Assembly: GCA_029964075.1 (NCBI GenBank)
Contig: CM057134.1
Coordinates: 21,430,905-21,494,904 of the forward strand
Reading direction: 5' to 3'
DNA from: Patiria pectinifera
Lineage: Eukaryota; Echinodermata; Asteroidea; Valvatida; Asterinidae
Length of the DNA: 64,000 bases
Part shown: in pieces, positions 1-10,900 of the stretch
How the letters are laid out: every line of letters starts with the position of its first letter
How positions within the stretch are numbered: the first letter of the stretch is position 1
Translations under genes and position numbers: made by a program
The notes under the pieces: model-generated
Database searches by the model: none
What the model saw: only the letters and a program-made list of their open reading frames with translations
Told to the model about the DNA's origin: nothing

Positions 1-2476
1 TTCATTTCTATTTTAAACATATTTACTCTATTTTGTTTGTGTCTGTTTAGCATATATTTTCCTATAACCTTAAATAAGCATTTTTCATGTCATAGTTATT
101 ATGCAAAATTGTAATCTTTTCAATACTAATTTGTGTATCTATTTAGTTCTTTGACAAGTTTTTGCGTCAACAACTTAAAGAAATTTGGCATACACAGGCA
201 AATGAAAATGCATACTTTCCATTTCATGCAAGAAATAAGTAGGCTTATAATTATGTACTTATGAAAAGCAAAATGCATTAATACTTTCATATCTTTGGGG
301 GCGCTGTTCAAAACCGACAATTATGCACACAAAGGGCCAATGAATGGTACTTTTCAGGCCGATGCATGTGCGAATTTCCGAAAAAGGCACCCAAAACGGC
401 AGATACCACAAAAAACATTTGATGTCAGTTTATTCTTCGATATTGAGGTACGATTGTAGTTGATGTAGAAATTAACCTTGGATGCCCCACGAGTGTCATC
501 TACATTATGTAAATGATCATCAGGTCGCCGAATTCCATTGAAATCTGATGACATTGAACGGACAAAATGTTAAAATTGATTGACCATTGATCATTTGGAA
601 TGACCAACGACTAAATTCATTGTAGCATTTGTGCGTTCCAGTCTTCGAGACGAAATTGAAGTAAACCATTTATGAATTTAAATGAAAAAAAATCAAAATG
701 TGCGGGAAAACCTTTATTATATAACTGCAATATACTCTTTTTATAGTTATTTTGCGATTTACCGTTTAAACCATGCTATGAAAAAAAATCATATGTAGGG
801 ATTTCATATTTGACCTTTGCTGACCTTCAAGGGGTCAATAAACTTTGCGTATCCTATTTAAAGATAATAACAGATTAACCTTTCTATTATTTATAGATAA
901 TGATAGATTAACTTTTCAAAACACCACTTTCTGATTACCCATATCTTAATGTTGGGTATTCTTGCCATGATATATGAATTTACAGATATATAGACATTTC
1001 ATATTAGACCTCTGGTGACCTCTGCAAGGTCAATGAACTTTGTATACTCTGATTGCCGTTTTTGCCTGATTGCTTTTTCATGACCAAAGTCTAATTAGTG
1101 CACAGAGAAGGTATTTTATTAACTATTCTATATCATGTCATGAAGTCAGGCCCAGAAGAATGTTTTTTGCATGACCTTTGATCTCAAGTTCCTTTTGATA
1201 AGGGCAGACGCAGGGGCAACAGAATATAAGAGGCACACCGGACAAGCATAATTCTCTGAAAGTGACCATGCGGCTTGGTAAAAAGGTTAAAAACGTGGTT
1301 ATCCAAGTCCATCTGGATACAACAGTATGTAATAAGTACACAAGAGTGAATAATGCTTGACACAATTATGTACATTTTCCATTGCAAAACAGACCCACAG
1401 ATATTTATTACCAATATCATCACATTGTGTCTGTCAATAAAACAAGGAAAAAAGAGGTCAGAGGTCACCTCAACATTGAATGTAGGGTCTCAATTTATAA
1501 CATGACTGTAAACCTATAGGTGCAATAGGCCTACCGTTCTTTTGCACTATTGATGCTTGGGTCACGAAAAAATGGCGGTGTAACGAATAAATATGATAAT
1601 CACGTTCTCTCCAAGAAGCAAAATATATATGTCCCCACATCTGACAAAAAAATTATGGCACAAAGAGTTACGTTTTAGACTTGGGTCATGACAAAAGAGG
1701 CATTTGCAATTGTGTAAAACTAATTAATATCCAGAGGTTGAAAAACGAATTTGAATGTATTTCGGTGATAAAAACTGTTAGTCGATAAAATACTGCAGTT
1801 TTCATTTCTACTGAATCAACAGGACAACATAATGCTGATGGACAGAATGCTGAGGCTACATAAACATGAAATCTTGTTGTCATTGTTTCCTTTTATCACC
1901 ACAGACATTTCATTCCGAAGTCCAACTCGGATCGGACCAGCTGGTACAATGTATGATGTTTGAGTACACAAGATATGAGTCTATCTGCTCTGAATACCAA
2001 GGCAATCAGCTCTACTTTTTTTTCCTGCAACCAAACATAGTCACTGCACATAATGCGCTTGCGTCAGTTGAATTCGTGAAACTATATTATTTCAGTCGTT
2101 TGATATAATTCAGGCATACGTAGATTGGTAAGTGACAATATTCAGTAGCAGTATAGGTATTATGTTGTTAAATAACTATTTCACATCAGGAAATACCAGA
2201 GCTATTGCGAAACTATCCGATTGTCAACGAAGTGTATTCGGTTAACGTCCTGACATTTTTGGAAATTTGCAGGATCCTCACCTAAGATTTGTCAAAATAG
2301 TTTGAAATCATTTAGTCTGGATACCAGACCAAGGAACGAAAGCCCAACGGATCTGGTGAAAGGATGACAATCAAAATATAATAACCACTGGGATGAGAGG
2401 ACTGTATCACATTTGTTCATTGAAGCCTTAGGTCTAATGCCACACGATCGCCTAATGTAACACCTGACCAACTTAC
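1..2476. other. Intron 3 of gene A (partial)
   Basis: No exon of the MIB2-like gene is visible here; the next expected exon (GARVMRG) lies further left. The stretch holds the half-site repeat at about 780-1700 and otherwise AT-rich sequence with nothing I can name. Confidence 0.6.
780..1700 (-). repeat. Interspersed half-site repeat, copy 1
   Basis: Minus-strand copy of the repeat also found at 30225-31205 and 49015-50250. The shared core includes a stretch reading CCIQMD, DNHVFNLFTKP in one frame. It carries repeated TGACCT/AGGTCA hexamers: a direct repeat with spacer 4 at 811-826 and one with spacer 1 at 1455-1467. Ends are not sharply defined. Confidence 0.7.
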
Positions 2477-3905
2477 CCCGGAACTGAGTTGGTTTCGATC
2501 CTAGTGAAGCGATGACCCAGGTCATGCTTTCCTTTGTTATAGCAGCTGTGACACAAGTCAAAGTCATGACACTCCAGACATTTCCAGCGTATGCCGACGA
2601 TACCTTCCTCTGGACAGCAGTCACAATTGATATGCGGATGTTTCACTCCTAAACAAAATATTTTATGACCTTTACGAAACGGAACTTTGACGAATTGGCC
2701 TTATGCACGAGGAAGCCATTTTCGATTGTGTTCACTGAATTTATTTTACAAATTGTAAATTGTTGAATGGGATGGTGCCAGACCAGTTTGTGATTGGAAT
2801 GCACTCCAAACGTCACATTCAATTCTGGTGTAAATGTTGCTTAAAACATTAAGGTATGTTTCATCACAAAATTTTTAATTATTCACCTTAGCAGACTAGT
2901 GTAATTTGTAATGAATTTTTATTTCACTGCTTTCTTTTCTCAACTCGCAATTTCCAAAAAAGAAGAAGAGGTTACCTTGCTTTCAATTAAATAAACCCCC
3001 CAACACCACCAAAAGAAAACTCACACCAAAGGAAGATTCGATGGCTTGGTTTTCTATTTTGATAAGAAAAAGGAAGGTGTACTTCTGGTTATTTTCTTTT
3101 CAGCAAGAGTGTCCTTTTTGTATACCCGATTTCTTCTGAAAACTGTTACCCAGTTAATTTTGGTGGACATTTTGGCTCAATCTTTTTTTTAAATTCCATC
3201 TTATAATATTTGGTTCAACTAATAACATGATTCACAATCCGGTCCCGCATCTTGCCTTGGTCTGTGCATGAATTGTTAGTGCGTGTTGGTAAGGCAACCA
3301 TATGCATTCAACAATACTCTATCAACCATTAAAGCCCCAAAAAAGTAGGAAGTGGAACCGAGTGCAGCTGAAACTTAACGTGGACTTGGGGGAGGGGTAT
3401 GAGAAAACTGTTACTAAAAACCCAATATTTTTTAGCTCAATCACTGTAAATCCGCGTCTTACCTAGTTGGGCGTTATCGTAAATCCGCAGATCGTAAGTG
3501 CCTTTTTCTCCACCAGCGCGGTAGTTTGCTTTCCTGCCCGAGTCCCATCGCACCCAGACACCCTTGGCTGAAACATGACAAGTTGTGTCTCCAATAAGCA
3601 GAAAGGCTTAAAGCAGGCCAAAACTTTGAACAAGACGGGATCGAGGAATTAAAATGCCCACCTCCAATTATGTCCCTCCTCGTCGTCAGATTACAGGATT
3701 TGCTTTTGAGATTCTACAGTCTGTATTAATCCGTGGTCTGAACTACCTAAGCCGACCTAAGACATGGACATTTCTTTACTTAATGGTTACACTTACCACT
3801 CTGCGAGGACTCTGCTGGGACCACGGTCCCTACGCAGCCCTTCCCTCCGTCCTGGTCGCCCCATTTCCAGTCCGGACCTCGTACAACTCGCACCCCTATG
3901 GACAT
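2477..3905 (-). CDS. MIB2: MIB2-like gene A, 5' exons only (runs off the left edge)
   Basis: Three coding exons: 3797-3905, 3463-3567 and 2477-2648, of 109, 105 and 172 bases, the same lengths and phases as in copies B and C. The ATG at 3903-3905 opens [20 protein letters not shown], the start of the first MIB/HERC2 domain. Exon 2 completes it (VWVRWDSG ... [12 protein letters not shown]). Exon 3 encodes a whole ZZ zinc finger with CDCC, KCLEC and LCHSC cysteine pairs and KHDLGHRF. Donors are GTAAGT or GTAAGA and acceptors are CAG, CAG and TAG. The junction of exons 1 and 2 reads AESSQSAKGV, against AQAKDSVTGV in B and C, so A is the most diverged 5' end in the array. Exons 4-15 would lie left of the window. 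MIB2 ligases bind Notch ligands; whether A has RING fingers cannot be seen here. Confidence 0.88.
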
Positions 3906-6900
3906 GACGGTTTCCGCTCCGTGTGTGTGTGGGGGGGGGGGGTTCTCACAACGACCGCAAAACCTGCATATCGCAATACAATTATGCTTCACGCCAACCA
4001 ATAAATGTGCCGGTATCGGGACATTTATCGGGACATTGCAGCATCTTCGTGTCAGATGTAAACAACAGACAGAAACAGACAAACTGTGCCAGCATATGTT
4101 CAAGGATACGCTCTTTCAGTTCTCAAAAGGGGAATTTTTGTTGTTGACAATTACAAGCGCCCTTATGTAGTGGTGTCATAGTAAGAATTGGCCTCAATTA
4201 AATCTGAACTTTACTGCTCTGCTTGTTAGTAACTGATATTTGAGAGAGTGCAACAACTAGGAGAGGAACATGTACACCCCCCCCCCCCGGCGTGCTCGAG
4301 CCCTCGGGCTCCCTCACTCCCCCACTCAAAATTTGGGAAGACAAAACGAACGTTGTATTGTTTAAAACGCAGCCTTTCGGAGAATGAACCCGCCCGCTCA
4401 GGTGCCCCCCCCCCCCCCCCTAAATCATGGGACCCTAGCTATGTCACTAATTCGAGCGGTTTAAGCCCCGTGCATGCCTCACAAACTAAACACGCCACAA
4501 CAAGGATGGCGTCATCCTACTCGAACTTTTACACCCTTTAAGCCTTGAAGATTTTTATAATGAGCATGCGCAGTGTCCTCTTTGGCTCAATATTTTAAGG
4601 GCAATTAATCTTACGACACACCTTACGTTAAAGTTCAACCAGGCGGGAATCCCCTGTATGTGAAATACGAGCGGCAAGATATGGAAATTCCCGAGCTATT
4701 CTGGCTGCGATTCGTAGAATGCTATACTATTATTAGCTCCACCATTCTGATCACACTATTGGGTTTTTCTGGGTTTTTTTTATATAACAACAAATAGGCG
4801 CTATTTGATATCGCCTACTATAAAATTAAACGTCAGTGGGTATCATTATATACGTCCTGATGATGTTTTATTTTAAAATGCAAACCCAGGATTTACACAC
4901 AATACAATATTTTCCCCTGGAAATTGATTGCCTGGTTTCTGTGAGCAATTATTCAATTTATTGCGAAAAAACAATGGTTACATGCAAATGAATCCCGGCC
5001 ATGCGACCCCGTGACGTCATTAGGTCAACAGCGGCACACTGGTTCAGTTCACTGTTCAGCTCACAGTGAGATTGAGGGTAATGACCAGAGAGTTGTATTG
5101 AATTAATTTAACAGGATTTATGGTACCAGGCGCGGATCCAGAGGGGGGGGTAAAAAAAAACCAGCTCTGTCGAAAAAAAATGCATACAAATTCAAAAAAA
5201 TAAGTCGCACCCCCCACCCCCCTACTGTGACACCCAAAAAAAATTAGGCTGTAATCTAGTGTTAATAATCGTCCGATTTGAACCAAGTTGTTTTTATTTT
5301 ACGGAGGCCCAGTGTCCGGAGAAAAAAACTTGGGTACATTTTCAGATTTTTTTTTCCTGATGAACCCCCCCCCCCGCGAAAATTCCTGGATCCGCCCCTG
5401 GGTACTGACGCAATGACTTCATGATTTTATTGCGTCACTCCATGTCAATGGAAACACGCGGTTGACTTCGGGTTCTTTTTTATTTTTAGAATACGTGGCC
5501 TCTAATACGCTGCTTAAAAGGGCTCCCAAATAAACCATTCTTCACTTCATCCTTAAAACTCTTTTGGTTTAGTTGTAAATGACAAAAGCTATGAAAAAAT
5601 GTGATCGTGGACAATACCAGGCCTGTAACTTGTTGGAAGAGAAGGATCCACAACCGAATTCGACAAGGTCCTTTTTTTGGGCAGTTCATGTTTAGTCTAA
5701 ACTGTCCGCATCTCTGCATCAATAAAGACACATTCATACATGGATATAAGCATGCGTTGCTACAACAGTTCCTACTTTTATTTGTCATTTGCTATTATGT
5801 TGACATTTCCAGGCATATGAGGATGCGAAAAGTCTATTAGGAACCGAGCTGGTCCACGTTTTAGATTAGAAAAAAGACCCTCCTCTCACACCAGCTGGCT
5901 GTGGGATTTATCATTTATGCACACACTTTGTTCCGAATTAGTTTCACAAAACTCCACGTTTTCTGAAGATTACCACTGCGCCGTGCACTGTTCCGCAGTC
6001 AGTGCCTGTGTGATTTCTTGCACCTCTGTTCATGCACACACTTATTTGATATGCCCTAAATCACAGACGATGAAACAGTCGTCTTTTATCTTAGAATTAA
6101 TTTGACAGGACCAAAGAAATGTCACATACCACGATGATGAATGCAGGAAAGTTTATTTATTATGCCACAAACACCATCCTCATCACCGCTAAGAACAATA
6201 AGGTTAACCTCGATCCAGCTGAGCCTATCGAATATTTGCAGTTTCAGAAATTCACCTCTAACACTACATCCATTCCCACAACACAAGCTGTGAGCCTTTA
6301 TAAGATGTATCCACATAGTCTGCTTTTGTTTTGCATTATGATCAGCCAAAACGTTTATCAGCCTAAACGTTTCTTAGCCAAAAAGTTTTATCCTGAAAGA
6401 TATGCTGCCCATACCTGTTCAATTTTCTCCTGTCGATATCTGACCCATGAGTGGTACATTTTTAGCGAATACAAAACATCAAATGTCAAATTCTAAACGA
6501 GGGCAGGAACCAGTCGACACTGGCAGAACTGAATAAATGTGGAGCCGCGAATATTTTGAAATCTGTAAATAATGATTGGATATCCCACTCGAAAGCGAAT
6601 AATACCTTTTGTACTGCTAGAGAAAAAGCAATTTTTAAACACATATATATACAATTCGGTTTGTGACATTTAGCGAGTTGAAGGCATGTAGCGTTCAAAC
6701 GTATTCATCTTAAAGCATAAATGTATTAGGTGTATAAGATTAATATTGATTACTTTGAAATGTACATAACCATGCAAGAGTAAGTAAATGAATACTTAGT
6801 ATTTGGATTTGTATATAATTTCGATGTCATACGACCTTTTTCCAAAGTTCTGATTCTGTGTGTTCAATGTAAAAATATGTTTTTAGGAACTTCGTCGACT

Positions 6901-7917
6901 AGTAAACCAAAATCGTCACGAAATCTGTATCGTTGTGTCTCTTTTTAAAGCATAGCTTCAATGGAATGTTTTTAACAAACACAGAGTGCCTGCATATGAA
7001 TTTCGACATATTTGAGCCTATTCTAAAAGAAAAGTTAACATTTTCAACTACAACGTTTACGTCGTCTAGAAACGGCTGATTTGTTCATAACAGTTAAATG
7101 AACACTTGTAGTTTTCTTCTGTCATGTCTCTGTTTAAATGTGTATTGTTTTGCGACAATTGTTTACAGTATTTGATTACAGCACTGCATTATATAACACA
7201 GCTCATCCTTATTGGCGTCGTCACGATTTTCAGTCAAACAAATTCACCTAGCATTTTTAGAACGAATTGCGTGCATAGTGCATATAACATGCTGCATAAA
7301 CACTTTAATGAAAGTAACGAACTGTTCTCTAAACTGTTTCTCTAAGGCCAGAAAATAGAACGAGGTGCTATAAGTATTTGTACATCGATAGATGACTGTG
7401 TATAAACTTTACTAAAGCATTGTTTTTCCATCTATTGATGCGAAGGTTTTTTTGAAGATTTCTGTTAAAATCATTACCATCTTTATATAATAATTCTTGG
7501 TTAAAAGTTTTACTTGATTATACATCAAATATGACCAAATAATCTCACTTCACTCATATTATGTAACATCTTTTAGTCGGCTTTTTCACATACATTTTCG
7601 GCGAGCTTACAGACTGAGGAGTTCTGGGTAAACACATCGAATATTATTTCAATTGTTCTAGGACTACTCTCAGTGAAACACGATTGTGTTAAATGGTTAA
7701 GACGCTTTGTCTAGAATAACTACTTGCCAAAAATTTAAATACAATTGTTCAATTATACAGCAAAATGCCTACACAGCGATCAAATCAGGTTTACTTTCAC
7801 CATTTTGGGGGTAATTAGGCAGTATACTGGAATCACTAACGCTAGAAATAAAGCAATAATCACACAGTTCAATGGTTTGTTCCTGTGGGTCCAGCCGCCG
7901 TAGCCATGTCATGCTCC
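3906..7917. other. Intergenic A/B: 5' flank of A and 3' flank of B
   Basis: 3906-5800 is upstream of gene A. It contains two long C runs (near 4270 and 4405), a GAGCATGCGCAGT site near 4562 that resembles an NRF1 motif, and a small inverted-repeat element at 5127-5400. About 5840-7917 is the 3' flank of gene B and aligns with 31600-34794 and 58600-61452. AATAAA on the minus strand at 6152-6161 is shared in position with C (31944-31949) and D (58965-58974) and could be a distal poly(A) signal, implying a 3' UTR of about 1.8-2.9 kb. No conserved reading frame is seen. Confidence 0.55.
5127..5400. mobile_element. MITE-like element with GGTAC duplication
   Basis: Ends are inverted (CGCGGATCCAG at the left, CTGGATCCGCCCCTG at the right), rich in internal G and C runs, and flanked by GGTAC at 5122-5126 and 5401-5405. 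No coding capacity. Relatives sharing the GTGTCCGGAG motif occur near 26280 and 55285. Confidence 0.6.
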
Positions 7918-7966
7918 CTAGCTGACTTTACAGCTCTCTTGACTGTTTTTCATTGCCCGCTCAACC
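7918..7966 (-). CDS. Terminal micro-exon of gene B
   Basis: The acceptor has a T-rich tract ending TTTCAG. The first G completes the AG left over from the last ankyrin exon to give Arg, and the frame then reads [15 protein letters not shown] and TAG. The homologous exons of C (34795-34846) and D (61453-61504) read LERAMKNTQDVSCKVS and TAA. The frame survives a 3-base indel and several substitutions, which argues that this is translated and is the true protein end. No RING motif is present in it. Confidence 0.82.
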
Positions 7967-10900
7967 CTGAAAAAAAAACAATAAAACATGCAGTTATAGC
8001 AAGTGAACCGCTAAAATGACACAATGATACAGTCGGCAAGTGTCTACACGCCTCGTTTGTTAAAAACAGCAACTCCCCTGGAAGCTTTCAAGTGAACACA
8101 AAGATGATTATTTTGCATTAGGTAAGCTTGATTCGAACCTTATATATAGGTATATTTAGGCTGCGCTACCTAAAATTTATCTATGTAGTTACATTGAATA
8201 ATATACATTTTGCCACAGTGCCAGAAGACCGTTATCAGAGGCTATTAATTATAGCAAACCTGGACATTCATTGCGGCTGCATTGTCATGTCAGTGTTATT
8301 CGAGCACCATGTTCCTAAGAAAGACACTGTTCAATTTGCTGCGAACAGTTATGCTTGCAACCAGAAAACTTGGCAGTTTCTGGACACAATCTACATTGTT
8401 TGTTTATGGTGTAAATTGACGATTTTCTTTTGTACCTCTTCCCTTTTCCTTTGTTTATACTCTAACTTTTTGCAACAGCTCTCATTGGTTTTGTACACGT
8501 TTTCTAATTGAGGTCGTCCTCGATTTGATTCCTGTCCTCAATAATTCATTGATGATGTTGCACATGTGTGTCCTCGACTTACACCATAAACAAACGCAGC
8601 ATGGCCCTGATGTCTGTTGAAAACACTAGTTTTATTCCTCAACTCACGGTACAAAACAGCACTTCCTTCTACATCCAAACATATGACTAAACTCATCAAG
8701 AAAAACCTAAAGAAGAAGTTAGCACCCGCGAACGGGATTTCAAGTCTTTTTGGCAGGGGCATCTGTCCAGCCGCCAAAGCGGAAAGGAACCCTCAGTTGA
8801 CCGGCCGGGCCAAATGCTAAACCATCCCTCCGAGGACTCTTATTTGGCCCCACCAAAATAAGCAACGAGGATCACCCTTGGGGTTCCATCCAGCAATGAG
8901 TGTTCACATAGCGGCTCCGTCATTCCGTTCTGCCACTGCCCTCTCCCATGGAGTCAGTCCAACGCCTCTTCTGGCAGTAAGGCCGGATGTGTAGATGGTG
9001 AGCCGTGCTCACTCGGCCGACCAGCTAAAGGCTGCAGGTGTTCTGGACTGTTTATAGTGGTGGTCAGAGGCCGTTCAGAATGGTGATTGGTCTTATCAGC
9101 ACGCCAGGTCGTTGGTCGGTTGGTGTCGGCCCGATGCCGCTCCGACTGGTGGCTGGCCTCCGGCATACACTAGGTCGCTGGCTGGCCGGTGGTGGCCCCC
9201 GGCTGCTCTGACTGGTGGCTGGCTTCGGTTGCATGCCTAGTCGCCGGTCGGCTGGTGGTCATCTTCTTGCGTATGACTGTTGTAGCAGCGTATACTATAG
9301 TGACAGATTCAAGTTGGAGAGCCTGTTAAGGACATCGTACGTCTGTCACAAGGTGGATTCCTTGATGCCTCCTGGGAGCTTCTTCAGAATGCAATCATTA
9401 ACAATGTGTGAGATGGTCTGATCTGGATGGCCGCAATCACATGCCGAGTTGTCCAAGAACTTCCATTGATGTAAATTGTATGTAGACCTGGCATGTACAG
9501 TGTGGATCCTGTTGAAAGTGGTCCACTCTCGCCGGTCTCTAGGTTGAAACCAGGTGGTACGGTGGTGGGATCACGTACCAGGTCCTTGTTGGTGTATTCC
9601 AAGTCTTTCCAGAGACTGCGCCAGGCCACTTTAGAGTCGAAACCTACTTCATCTAATTGGCATGCAAAGATCCAAAAGAGGTTGCGTGATTTAAGTCGCA
9701 GTTTAGGCAGGTCCTTCAGACACTCGAGTCGACCGAGACTCGACTCAGTCCGACTCGAGTCACACTTGACTCGACTCGAGTCCCGACTGACTCGACTCGA
9801 CTCTCGACTCACTCGACTGACGAGTCACTGGACTCGAATGACGACTCTCGACTCTCTCGACTCGACTCGAGGAGACTCGACTCGACTCGAGGTAATAACA
9901 AAAAAAAAAAAAAACAAAACAAAAGCAAACTTTGAAAAAAATATGCATTTGCGCTTCGCGCGTTGCCAGTTTTGTTGTTGTTCAATGTTCGCGAATAATG
10001 TATATATAATATAGTTTATATATTTCCTTCCTTCTTCCATCCTTCCTCCATAATGAAAACAACCAACATAACACACTGTGTCGCTGGTTACCTTGTGGTT
10101 CTATAGCAGTAATGCCTAAAAGAAAAAAACGCTTCAAAAATTGGTTTCATCATCATTTTTGGTCGATTTTTTTTTTTGAAGTTCTTGTCTTTGGTGAACG
10201 CTGGCTAAATTCATGTTCACCAAACATGGATACGGACAGGCCCACCTTTAAATAATCAGAAACAGTTTCACAGTTTTGTAAGGTTTTATTAACGTCAGCG
10301 GTCATCAGCGAACAAAATCTAGACCACCCGAAGCCAAACCACCAGTTATAAGAAAGAAGTTTTTCTTCTTCTTATTTGTGACGTGCAATGGAAACTGTTG
10401 GTGTGGGTTGTATATTACATACTTTATCTTATGTCTTGAATTTCCGTACTACTGGTGCCTTCTTTTTCTCTTCTCTTTTTGTTTGTTTTTTTTTATTGTA
10501 ATTTAGTGTTCAAATATTTGTGACTCGAATTGACTCTAAATACTTGACGACTTCGACTCGACTCGACCACACTCTGTGACTCGACTCGACTCGACTCGAC
10601 CTTGTTGACCTAATGACTCGACTCGACTCGAGTCACTTCTTTAAAATGACTCGACTCGACTCGAGTCACAAAAATCAGTGACTCGTTACAACTCTGCCTT
10701 CAGATCCTTGTGGATTGGTAGGTCAGGGTTAGCTTCAATGCGAAGGAATTCCCTCAGGGTTCTTGCCATCTGTGTTACACACCAGGTGCTGTGATATTTG
10801 ACAATGCGGGAAGCCAATGTAGAGATGGGAGTTGATTTAAGAGTGCCACTGATTTTTTGATTTGACGAATTCAAGATGATGTCTAAGTATTTGGTGTGGC

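Noticed and set aside
6119-6496. 125-codon open frame on the plus strand
   Set aside because: The aligned regions at 31860-32500 and 58885-59560 do not keep the frame, so it is duplicated non-coding DNA.
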